64,000 bases of DNA from Coffea arabica (taxonomy: Eukaryota; Streptophyta; Magnoliopsida; Gentianales; Rubiaceae): the NCBI RefSeq assembly GCF_036785885.1, contig NC_092323.1, positions 16,252,501 through 16,316,500 of the forward strand. Reading direction: 5' to 3'. The notes under the pieces are model-generated. The model searched no databases and was not told the origin of the DNA. It worked only from the letters and a program-made list of their open reading frames with translations. Of this stretch, positions 22,995 through 34,084 are shown in pieces. Within the stretch, counting starts at the first letter, position 1; each line of letters starts with the position of its first letter. The position numbers and the translations under genes are program-made.

Positions 22995-24926
22995 AGCAAT
23001 TTCCAAATTTTTCTCTCTTTTTTTTTTGGTCTAGTTACAGAATTTTGAACTAGGTGGAAGTAATTCCATTTTGACAAGTAATTTTTTTAAAATTTTCTTC
23101 TTACAAGATATATGCTACTAGTACTACTAGACATACTTCTTTTGTATTTATATTTTTTTTTGTTTTTTAGTGTTAAAGGTCCATGATAATCCAACAGCCT
23201 AACCAGCCATGTGCGGTCAAATATCCCTAGGATTCTGCTTTCTAATAAAGCGAAGGCAAATACACTTGTAGACCTACCATTAAAGTGGATTTGATTGAGT
23301 TTTCTGTTTTCAGGAAGGGGAAATTTGTTTTTTTGGGTGCTCTAAGACTAAGAGCACATTGTAAGAATTGATTTGGTGTCACTTTTTGTGTAAATTTTTT
23401 TTTTTGCCTAAAATATATGTACTTCAGAAAAAGCTGAAAATAATTTTAGAGTTCTAATAGTAGTTTATCTTCTTTTTTCTGTGTATTTATCATGTGTTCT
23501 CAGGGCATGAAATGAGGGGAAAAAACCCCATTTTAAGAAAGAGAAATTAGAGGAAATCAAACGATATATTTGACCCTTAGGTAATGCAATTTTATATGAT
23601 TAATGAAATGTTCACGTACTTGAAACTTGAAAAAGTATTAAATGTTTTTACTTACATCATAAACACAATTTTCAACTCATTTTTTTAATTTCTGACCACT
23701 TTTTTATTTCATATATATTACATCGCTCTTATTTTATATATATATCATATAATAAAAAGCGATGCAGTAATTATTTCAAATTATATTTCAAATGATACTT
23801 ATCCAAACACAGTCTATTCGGGCTAAGCCGGTTATTATTAAGTCATTCTTGGATATTAAATGCCTTAGTTTTTTTGCTTTTTTAATCTAAAGGAACATAT
23901 GGACGAAAGAAACTTTCTAGTCCAACTATATCAATACTGCGTAGCTGGTAATGGACCCTTCCAGTTCCCATCTTCACAAAATTAAGGGTTATCCATATCA
24001 CTTTGCTTCTTCATCATTCCATAAAGTGTCTTGTCCAATAAATTCAGAAATTTCTTTTCTTTCTTTAATTTTTTGTTTTTCTAAAGGAGGAGAATGATAT
24101 TTTACTTCTAATCTATAGACCCTATGCATTTTTTTCTCTCTTTTATTTTTTTTCAAAAGCCGGAGAATGATATTTTATTTCTAAGCTATAGACCCTATGC
24201 ATTTTCTTGTACTTTCTGGAGTTCAGAAAGTAACAAGAGGGATGTCATGTCCACTTTCCTTTTTGTTTCACTTTTTTTTCCTTTTTGGGTTATCAAACTT
24301 GTCTTTTCATCTTTTGAACGGCCAAAAAAAAGAGCAAGATTTCATCTAAATGTCATCTTTTTTTTGGCTTAGCCCCTTAAAAAATTGAAAGTTTTCAAAG
24401 ATATCCCTTATAGAGTTATAGATAAAAAAAACTTGCTTACAAAAAAAATTTGAAAAATGAATAACATTACAAACCTATATTTTTTAATTACACTCCTATA
24501 CTTAGATATGTATAAAGTTTGTCCCTTAAAGTAAATGTTCTTCCCTTTATGTCCAAAATTGTTTTGCCTGGCTATGTGAGTATAATAAAATGATCACAAA
24601 AGATTCTGAAGAATTCTATGAATGCGTCGAGGAGGCCTTAATCTAATAATTAAAATTAGAATCCAGAAATTAATAGTTTTAGATTCTAATTCTTCGGCTC
24701 CTGCCTACTTTTTAAATTCCACCCCTTTCTGGTTAGAAATTTTTATTTAAATTCTAGCGAATTTAAAAAAAAAAAAATTGGTCTATAGCATTCACTTGCG
24801 ATCCTTACCATGATGAACCTTAATTGATGCCACGTGAGTTCCTTTTTTTGGTCCAATTCTGCATCGTCTCAATTATTCACCTCCCTACTACGTGCCCATT
24901 TACAGCTTCTCCTGCTTCTACATCTC
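22995..24926. other. Intergenic, AT-rich, one small tandem duplication
   Basis: Contains a ~50-bp duplication: GGAGAATGATATTTTACTTC (24088) recurs as GGAGAATGATATTTTATTTC (24162), each followed by a TATAGACCCTATGCATTTT block. No gene recognised. Confidence 0.5.
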
Positions 24927-24933
24927 TATATAA
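24927..24933 (+). promoter_or_regulatory. TATA box of a possible small gene
   Basis: TATATAAC lies about 50 bases before a short ATG frame, with a CACC/CAGCACTG stretch where a transcription start would fall. Sequence evidence only. Confidence 0.35.
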
Positions 24934-24981
24934 CTGCACCACCATCTCAGCACTGTGTGTTGTGTGTGTAAAACTTTCTGC

Positions 24982-25101
24982 ATGCAAAAGGGCACAGAAG
25001 ATTGCAGAAATGAAGTACTGAAAGCTAAAGATGATCCAAAATGGAAACATTTTGGCTTGCTTTTCTACTGGCAAAGAGAAAACAGAAGCAGTAAATACTA
25101 A
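24982..25101 (+). CDS. Possible 39-residue small protein, unknown
   Basis: An ATG follows the TATA-like element at 24927 by about 50 bases and opens a 39-codon frame starting MQKGTEDCRNEVLKAKDDPK and ending ENRSSKY. It is charged with one cysteine and no signal peptide. I do not recognise a family, and it lacks the RTFL/DVL motif. A chance frame is quite possible. Confidence 0.2.
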   Translation: MQKGTEDCRNEVLKAKDDPKWKHFGLLFYWQRENRSSKY

Positions 25102-26200
25102 TCAATGCAATTTTTAGGGTCTTGTGTGTCACATATACACCCGTGTGGTTCTCCGTACAAGAAACTTAAGCTGCACAAAATCCAAAGGTTAAAAGCCATA
25201 ATATGATGGTATCTGTCCTGGATCTACCATATGATGTGTATATCCTCTATCGTAATTAATGTTCTTGAAAATCATTTGATTTTTTTTCTTGTTGCATATT
25301 TAGGCTACACGCCAACATATGTTCTTTATGTTAATGGCCAACTAAAAAGATACCCTATTATCCTTCAATTATTGGAGCATAAAAGTTTTGATCCTCAAAA
25401 TCACTTTGCAGTGAATTGCAGTTTAATCCCTCATCTTCTGACTTTGATGTACTTGAACCTTTTACGTTTTGATTATAAGTCTCGATCAAACCCTTCAATC
25501 TTTTTCTTTTTTCCAATTTTGGCACGTCTAAATCCTCTTTTTTTTTTTTTGAATTATCTTTTTTAGGATTCTCAATGGCAAAGCGAGAGAGCAAATAATA
25601 TCAAGAAATTCTAAGACTAAAATATAAGGGTTCAAAGTAGGATAAAACTAGAAAATAACATGGACCCAAAAAGGCAAAATATAATATAAGATGTGTACTA
25701 CTTTTCCTAGCAAAAAAGAAGAAGAAGACAAAAGAGGTCCTACATCTATATCTATATTCAAATTTACACGATCAACTTCTTAATTAATTAATTCATTCAT
25801 TCATAATTGACAAAATCTCAGCGGTTCACCAACGAAATCCTACACTCCCTCCTAATTGAAAATCTCTAAATTGATGAAATAAGATTTGTTTGATCATTGA
25901 TGCTACACTCCAAAAATTTGCACATGCTACCAAGATTTTTGCTTAAGATAACAAAATTCTATTGAAATAAAAAAGATTCTAAACAATAACAAAAACAAGA
26001 AAGAGACTGCCACTCTGCCAGTAAGGTTTGCTACTTAGACACTTGTCACTTGATGCCCATTCTTTTTTCCTCATTTCCTCCTCCTTTATTTTGCTCCAGT
26101 ATTCTCTCAGGAGACAGCTTCACTTCTGAGCTACCACTCCACCCCCACCCCCATCCACTAGCCTCCAAGAAAATATGACTTCTATGGATTTGGACCTCTT
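25102..26200. other. Intergenic, nothing recognised
   Basis: AT-rich DNA with a TTAATTAATTAATTCATTCATTCAT microsatellite-like patch near 25781. No gene supported. Confidence 0.5.
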
Positions 26201-27656
26201 CACATAGAATGTCACAATGTGTGTGTTTTCAGTGAGTTTGTGGGGGTGTGTGTGAGAGAGAAAAAAATACTGGAGAGGAGGAACAACTAGACAACCTCAC
26301 AGCCTGTATGCATGTGTCCAAGGCTCAGTTTTTTAGCTTTAATTTAATCCCTTTAATTTATTATAATTATTCTGCCGCTCTCCCCATCAGTGATTACCTA
26401 TGTTTCCTTCATTCCTTCATCTTCTCGATTTATTCAGTAATTTTTCAGAGCTACTCTCCAAAAATTTTGAAGTTTCCTAGGATTATTCTAAACAAAGGGT
26501 AATGGACAAATGCCTAATGCCTTTGGTCTCAAGTAAATAAAGATTCAATTTTGATTAGTAGTACTAATTTTGATAGATATTGTTATCAGTTGGATTCATT
26601 TCTGGGTTTCTAACCTGGGTTCTTTTTCTTTTCTTTTTTTTTGTTTCTTTGTTTTTCGCTCTTCGCAGCTTTTTGGCTCAAGTGGGATTCTTGAAATTCG
26701 CGTAGAATTGACTTTGGATGGTGTTTTGAGAGAGGTGACAGCACATTGAGGAGAGAAAGAATTCAATTCTCAGAGTGGCAGCCGAGTAGAGTAAAAACAC
26801 AACCTATTATAGGCTTCTCTAGTCTTTATACAATTTATCTGCAGCATTCATAATCAGTAGTATCTGTGGGTGCCGCTTCTGCTTGTCCCTAGAACAAAAT
26901 TTTTCATCAAATGCCACAGATCTCGAGACCCTTTTGATAAAAGCCAATTCTTTGGTAGTTTTGGACTGTAAAATGAGCTGGGATTTCTGTTTGAGTTAAA
27001 GGGAGGGTCTTGTTTACTCCACCTTTCCTTCATTCATGCACGAGAGAGAGAATTGTTGGAAGGATGGCTGAATACAGAGAACTTGACACAGGGCTTTGAC
27101 TCTTGGGGTTTTGTTTATATTTAAGGGGTTGACCTTTGGTGAAGTGGTACAGAGCCCCACAATCGTAGGAGGGTCGGTGGTTCTGTTTGTTTTTGCCTCT
27201 TGCTTTGGATGAAAATCGAGGTAAAAAATAGTAGTATATGTTTTTGAATTTCATCAGTTGTGCTGGTCATTGTTTGATTGGTTAATTCTGGTTGTACTTT
27301 AGTTATATAAGCTTTCGTTGTGTTGGGAAGGCAATTTTTACCACTAGAATGTGTGAACAATAGTTGCTTGTTGCTGGTTTTATGGGATTTGGTTAATTGT
27401 ACCTAGTACAGAGACATGGTTCTTGAATATATGCAGTAAAATATAATATGCACTTGTGTTGAAGGGGTTGCATTGTATGGGTACACGCCTACTGTTTCCC
27501 ACTGTTTTGTGAGTGAAACGTGGACCGTGAAATTGGCATTAGCAAGGTATTTATGGGGATGGTGGTGGGTATTGTCCAGATCTTGATTTGCTTGAGGAAG
27601 TGAGAGGAGAATTTTGGGTTTAATGTGGAATTTTGATTTTAAATTCACTGCAAGAA
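26201..27656 (+). promoter_or_regulatory. Promoter and probable 5' leader of the WD40 gene
   Basis: Contains GTGTGTG/GAGAGAG stretches (26215-26262), a pyrimidine-rich acceptor-like TTCGCAG at about 26662-26668, and a possible donor GGGTAATGG near 26498, so the leader may hold an intron. Several short upstream frames exist. No coding gene. Confidence 0.4.
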
Positions 27657-30600
27657 ATGCAGAGGTCTGATGAGGGTAAAGAGGTTTTCTTTGATACTGT
27701 AGAGTCCTTTTCATCTGAGGAGTCTTTTATAGTTAGAGAAGACTTGGATTGTGTCAATTTAGGTTATGACATTTGGTTGAGTGAGCTAAGAAGTGTGAAG
27801 GACCGACGAGAGAAATTTTTGGTTTCAATGGGATTTAAAGGGGTTTCATCTGTAAATGATGTGGCACCTAATGAAGAATCTGGGACCATGGGAGCGGACA
27901 GGGTCGGAGAATGTAGTGGAGCAGTTAGTTGTTCTTCTTCATCATCTGTAGAGGAAAATTTAGTGTGTGACAGCAGGGAATTGAATGGTGAGGCAAATTG
28001 TTTGGTTGAGGAATCCGGGGAGGAATGGTCAGAGAATCTATCCATTATGACAGAAAGGGAAACAGCTGGAAGTCCTAGCTCTGCTTCTGCAGTTGGATGT
28101 AGCGAAATGCAGGCTCATGTTGAAAACTACAAAATTGTTGATGTGAAAAAGAAGAAAACTAATGGTTGGTTGAGAAGTTTTTTGTGTAAGATGAAGAAAA
28201 GTAGATGCATTGATGCATCCACGGCACAGAAATTTTCTGATGAAGAAAGAAAAATAACTCAGGTGAAAGTTCAACAGAAAAATAAAAAATGTAAGGAATT
28301 TACTGCTGTTTACGCTGGACAAGAAATTAGGGCTCACAAAGGCTTAATTTGGACGATGAAGTTCAGTCCTGATGGACAATATCTGTCAACCGGAGGTGAA
28401 GATGGGATTGTTCGGATTTGGAGTGTTTCATCAGTAGAAGCCTCCTGTACGACTTCAGCACGTAATTTGCAGAGTAACAACTTAAAAGGGAGCTCCACTT
28501 TTAAAAGAAAACAGTCAAGAATTGCATCTATTGTTGTACCTGAGAAGGTTTTCCACATCAACGAGTCTCCACTACATGAACTTCATGGTCACACCAGTGA
28601 CATTTTGGACCTAGCTTGGTCCACATCCAATGTGAGTAGATTAGCAGCTAATGATCTTATTTCTTCACGTTTTCATTGTTGCAATCAATTTCTTGGTGTT
28701 TCCAGTAGTCCTTAATTTTTATCATGAAGCTAATTTGGAGTTTGTAATGCAGCATCTTTTGTCATCATCCAAGGATAACACTGTTCGTCTATGGCACGTT
28801 GGCTCGAATAAATGCCATTCAATTTTTCTCCACAATAATTATGGTAATTGTCAATCTAATTTTGAGATCCATAGTGCCTAGGCTTGCAATATGTTTTTCT
28901 TTTTTGACTTATAAGGTTGCATCTTTGCCATTAAAAGTCTAATGGTTTTTCTGTTTCCTGTGGATCAGTAACGAGCATTCAGTTCAATCCTGTTGATGAA
29001 AGCCACTTCATCAGCGGATCTATTGATGGAATAGTACGAATTTGGGGAGTACAGGAGAAGAGAGTTATAGATTGGGCTGATACACGGGATTTAGTTACAA
29101 GTGTACGTTACCAGCCAAATGGAAAAGTAAGATCCAGTTCCATATTAGATTTATGAATTGGTAAATAATTCAGCTTAGTATTATGTCTTTTGGAAATTGC
29201 TCTTGTGAGACGAAACTGACAGGATATTTGTTCTGATATGATGTAAACAGGGTTTTATAACTGGTTTCATCTCTGGTGCCTGTCGTTTTTATGAAGTATC
29301 AGGTATGTAATTTATGCATGTCGCTACTGTCGTTTAAATCTAAAATAAAAGAACCCGTTTGTGTACCTTAGGAGCCACTAAGTATGTTTCCTTGTCATGC
29401 AGGCTGTGAACTTTTGCTACGTGCGGAGATGCAAATTAGTGGTAAAAAGAAATCCTCTGGAAGCAGAATAACTGGCATTCAGGTTCTACTACTCGTATTC
29501 TAGCTATTTTAGGTATGATTATGTATCTCTAGTTTCAATGCTGCTCACACAGGTTTCTCAATTCTTGCAGTTTCTGGATAATGACTCACAAAGGGTTATG
29601 ATAACATCTGAAGATTCCAAGATTCGAATACTTGATGGACTTGATATTGTCCACAAATACAAAGGTATAAATTCTGTTCATTCTTGTTTGCTGTAAAGTT
29701 TCAAGCTATGATCTTCTATTAAGTGTTTGCATACCTCGTTTTCTGTAAAGTTTGATGTAGCACAAGCTGTTTCATACAGCTTTATCAACTACTACACTTC
29801 TAGAAGTGCCTATTTATGTTCAGTTAAAGATTTATAAAATTACTCGAGTCCATATTGAATGCAGTGTATCAAAAGTCTATCTGATATTTTGTGGATCTGC
29901 AGTCTTTGAATGTATTTTTTTTTATGAGAATAGTATTTGGATGACACTTTAGATTTTTCACTTGGGGATGTATTGGAACCATGTCCCTGTAAGTTGAATC
30001 TACATCTGAATTTTTAAATTATAAATGAACAATGAGAAGGAAAATCAAGAATGCAATCATATCATACTAGAAAGAAACACAGAGTTATGGCCAATTGATT
30101 TTTCACCTGCACATCATCAGCATCATGCTGTTGATATAGGTTGATTCCCAAATATTACATATACAGAACTTGTGTCATGTACGTCTTGTAGTAGATCGAT
30201 TCTCTGTAAGTTTGTCTGTCTTGTTAGACATATTGAGTCTTTCAGACAACAAATCTAACTGAAAACTTTTCATATTTTTGCATACATCATGACCTGCAGT
30301 ATGTGCTTTTGCAGCATTTGGATAATGCTGAGTTTAGAGCTAAGAATGTACTATTAGGCATCCATTTGATGAGCAACTTGTCTGGTTTAACAGGTCTAGC
30401 AAAATCAGGAGGTCAGACATCAGCTTCTTTCACTTCAACCGGGCAGCATATAGTATCGGTTGGAGAGGACTCGCGCATCTATGTCTGGAACTATGACAAC
30501 ATAATGATCCAATTATCCAAAGCAAAAAAATCAGCCCGCTCCTGTGAGCATTTTTCCTTTGAAGGTGTATCAATTGCAATACCTTACTCAGGCATGGGGA

Positions 30601-30971
30601 CAGAAAAAAGGAGGGCTGGTAATGACAGCACCTCTGCGTCCTCGCAGACATGTAGCAACCAGAGCTCGTATTCATTGGCTAGAGATCAAGAACGATTTTC
30701 TTTAGCTAGTTGGTTCTCCATGGATGTCTCATCAAAAGCTTCTGCAACATGGCCTGAGGAGAAACTTCCCATGTGGGAGATACAATATCCAGAACAAGAT
30801 GATCAAACTTGCGACTGTCCTGATGATCATCTTCAACAGCTACATCAGCATCAGAATAACAGCCAAAGTTGTGGGAATTTCCCCGCATCGTGGGGTCTGG
30901 TGTTCGTCACAGCTGGTATGGATGGAATGATCAGGACATTCCATAATTTCGGGTTGCCTATGAAGACTTAA
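27657..30971 (+). CDS. WD40 repeat protein, WDR44-like plant family
   Basis: Seven exons: 27657-28631, 28753-28843, 28969-29126, 29251-29302, 29403-29482, 29571-29664 and 30394-30971. All join in frame at GT-AG sites to give 675 residues. The N-terminal ~215 residues are acidic and serine-rich, with a basic patch ([10 protein letters not shown]) before the propeller. WD-type repeats follow: [20 protein letters not shown] to VRIWSV (about 222-257), [15 protein letters not shown] to [26 protein letters not shown] to VRIWGV, then [26 protein letters not shown] to [24 protein letters not shown] to YVWNYDN, and a last [20 protein letters not shown]. Plant members with this layout resemble animal WDR44, a Rab11 effector, but their role is little known; a scaffold function is inference. 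ATG 27657 is the first in frame and precedes the conserved [12 protein letters not shown]. The 729-bp last intron ends at the AG before [13 protein letters not shown]. Confidence 0.93.
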
Positions 30972-31759
30972 AATTTCCAAGAAACAAGAAGACCTGTCTG
31001 TCTCTTGTGGATAGCAAGTTGGCTGACAAGGCCTTGAATAGTGCATGAGATGATTACTTGAGCAGCACGATTTTGCTTGTCTGCTGAGTCCTCCTTTCTC
31101 TAACAAGTAGCTAATTTCTTTGTAGACTAGATTGGAAAAACTGGCCATATAATTTCATTGGCATTTATTCTCAAAATGAAATTGTAAATGACTGTATAAA
31201 ACCACAAATATAAAAAAAAAAAGAAAAAAAAAAAGAAAAAATCCCGATGCCTGGCTCTTGCTTTCCTTGTACAGTTTGAGGTACCCTAGAATTGCACCTA
31301 TTTCTTTTAGCTGCAAAACCATCCTAGCTTTTTTTTTTTCTTTTTCTTTTTTTGCTTCTTGATTTAATTGGAAATGGGATGTTAAGAATGACAAACTAGG
31401 AAAGTAAGGGAATTTCAAGGAGAACCTAAAGTGAAATAAGTCCTACTGTTAGAGGTAAACATCTAAACAAATTTGGTGAACCTTCCAAAGTCTTACTGTA
31501 GAAAAGGCAATTCATTAATTTCACATCAGAAGGAAGTGAGAATGCATCGGTTACAGACTACAGGAGAGTAATGGAACTGTGGAAGCTGATCGTAGGCAAT
31601 TATTTAGTTTACCAACGCATGGACATAAACTAATTTAGTTTAGTGTAGGAATAACAAATGAAGTGACATTACAACAGAGGAATTTTACACTTTGTCTTAT
31701 TTTGCTATAAAGCTCTGGTGAAATGTCGCTATATTACCATTTTTAAAACGGGGCTTTTT
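30972..31759. other. 3' flank of the WD40 gene
   Basis: 3' UTR and intergenic spacer with A-runs at 31211-31239 and a T-rich run at 31329-31352. No further gene. Confidence 0.5.
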
Positions 31760-33720
31760 TGCTAGTAGATGTGGATGAGGCGTAAGTTAGGATCCATGAA
31801 AGGAGGTCGAGTCCACCAAGAAAGCTATCACCCACCCCAGAAAATTTTTTTTCCCTCGTGGTTTTGGAGGGGCACCAGAAAACTTTTTGATGAAATGCAA
31901 CTGAAATTCCAATTTTATCCCTTCTCCCCTATCCTCCCTCTGCCTCTCCCTCCCTCCTCTTCCTCCTTCTCCCCCTCCTCCTTCTTCTTCCTTCCTCTTC
32001 CCCTCCTCTCCCCTCCCTTCCCCTACACCCCCTTCTCTCTCATGACCAAATCATGGAGGAGGAATAGGGAAAGGGTGGTGGTGGAAGTGGTATGTGATGG
32101 TGGTAGGAGGAGAAAGAAAGAGGTAGGATTTTTTTTTTTAAGTATTTTTTAATGTTATTCTTAGGTGTATTTGAAGTGTCTTTAAGATGTTTTTAAAGTG
32201 TTTTTGAAATATGTTACTATAACATTGTATTTGATATACTAGGGTTTGCATGGTTTAGATAATTTTGGATGTATTTTTGATAAACTATTCTGTATTAATT
32301 AGGTATCTTTAGAAGTGTTTTTGAAAACTTTTATGATAACAGTATACGTGAAAAACTTTATAGTAGATGGTTAGGTATTTTTCCAGTGTATTTTTAAAAG
32401 TGTATTTTAGGATATTTTTGGAATTTAAAATTTTTTTGGAGTATTTTTTTAAAATTAAAAATAACATCACCTACCATTATCATTCACTGCTATCGGTCAC
32501 CGCCATCATTTCTTTCCCCACTTCCTTCTTCTCTCTCCTCCCCTCCTTCCTCCTCTCTCTCTTCCACTCTTCTCTCTTCCCTGTTCTCCTCTTCCTTCCC
32601 TATAACCTCTTCCACTTCCTTCTCGCTCATTTGGTCACAAGCTGTGATTTGTCTCATGATCAAATATGGTCATAGCCTACAACTAGATATCCGATTGTCG
32701 TGGCCACGACTAGACTAGGAAAGGGAGGAAAGGGGGTTGAGAAAGAAGGGAGGAGGAGAGAGGAAGAGAGAGGGGGAGAAAGAGGAAGAAGGAAGGAAAT
32801 GGAGAGAAAGCAAGAGGGAGGAGAAAGAAGAGGGGAGAAGGAAGAGGCGGAAATGGAGTAGAGGTGGAGGAGAATGATGGAGGAGGGGAGAGGGAGAGGC
32901 AGTAGGGGTAGTGGGTGGTGATAGTAAATGGAAGAAGAAAATATGGTAGAATTTTTTTAAAATTTTTTATTTTATAAGTTATATTTGAAATTGTGTGTGT
33001 TTTTCGAGCTATTTTTGGAGTTGTTACTGTAGACTCCATAAGTAAAAATAATTTTGAAAAAATGGATAATCCATATGAGACCACACTATATCATTGTGTT
33101 TGAAAATCTATCCATTGTATATAGTCCATATGAATTAAGTATTGTTTGGAACCAGTTTTGTTGTATTTTTAAAATTTATTATGATATTTTTAAAAATTTA
33201 TTATTTTTGACCACCACCCACCACCACCTGCTCCTTTTCCCTCCTCTTTTCTTTTTTCCCTGCCTCTTCTTTCTCCTTATTTTTCCTCTCTCTTTCTCTT
33301 TCTCTCCTTCCTCCTCCTCCTCTCCGTTTCCATCCTTTTACACAATCCTCTCTCCTTCATCCCCTTCTCTTGTCTCAACGTGGGGTAAAAAAATTATTGA
33401 CGCCTCACAATGGTGGGCTAGGTGGGACCAACGGCGATGGAATTGGAAATAGTTAGGGAGGGTGATAATAGATGAGAAAAATAGACATGTATTTTTTTAG
33501 TCTTTTAGAGTGGGTATTTTAAAAAATTTATAGTGTTTTTAGGGGTTTTTATAGACGAAATTGTTAAAAATTTTGTGTAATAAAAACATGCCAAAAGAAT
33601 GCAGCTCCCAAGTTACCGCGTATTTAGAGTGTTTTTGGAGTTACTTTTTTAGTATGTTATTATAGAATCCAAGGATAAAAACATCTATATAGAAAATTCA
33701 CCATGCAAACAGGGCCTAGA
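31760..33720. repeat. Composite inverted-repeat element rich in polypyrimidine/polypurine blocks
   Basis: Four low-complexity blocks alternate strand bias: CT-rich at about 31918-32040, CT-rich at about 32520-32625, GA-rich at about 32715-32900, CT-rich at about 33230-33370. They are separated by T-rich spacers with repeated TTTTTGGAGT/GTATTTTT motifs. CTAGGGTTTGCATGG (about 32242) and, reversed, CTAGGCCCTGTTTGCATGG (ending at about 33720) may be the terminal repeats of one element nested in older relatives. Open frames here are low-complexity Ser/Pro/Phe/Leu runs, not genes. Confidence 0.5.
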
Positions 33721-34084
33721 TGAGATTCGGGTCAATCAAATTAAAATTAGATTGAGTAGATTGGACGTACCTTAACTCGACTTGAAGATTAGATTCGGCT
33801 CAATCAAATCAAAACTAGACCAAATCGAGTCGACCAGCCTTGACTCGGCTCGACTCCTACAGAGTCCTACTCTTCTCAGCCGCCTCACCTCCACATGCAA
33901 TTCCATGACCAAATATAGGACAGAGATGAACTCATCAGAATCTCCTTTGCCGTTTAATTCTCGAAGTTCCATTTCTTTCCCTTATTTCATTTCTATACGG
34001 AAAAATCCCTTCTTTCCTTTCCTTTCCTCCGTGGCAGTTCACAATTGACACACGAGCTCCTTCTCGCTGGCTTGCTCAACAGCA
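33721..34084 (+). promoter_or_regulatory. Promoter region of the PHD-finger gene
   Basis: The first part has CGGGTC/CGAGTC/GGCTCGACTC motifs like hAT subterminal repeats and may be an element remnant. The part near 34010-34030 holds TTTCC repeats before the start codon. No TATA box was chosen. Confidence 0.35.

Noticed and set aside
24885-24925. Resemblance to miR164 complement (ACGTGCCC ... GCTTCTCC)
   Set aside because: The two parts are split by extra bases and there is no hairpin partner nearby.
31769-33452. Several 100-130 codon frames
   Set aside because: Low-complexity Ser/Phe/Leu/Pro translations of CT- or GA-rich repeat blocks.
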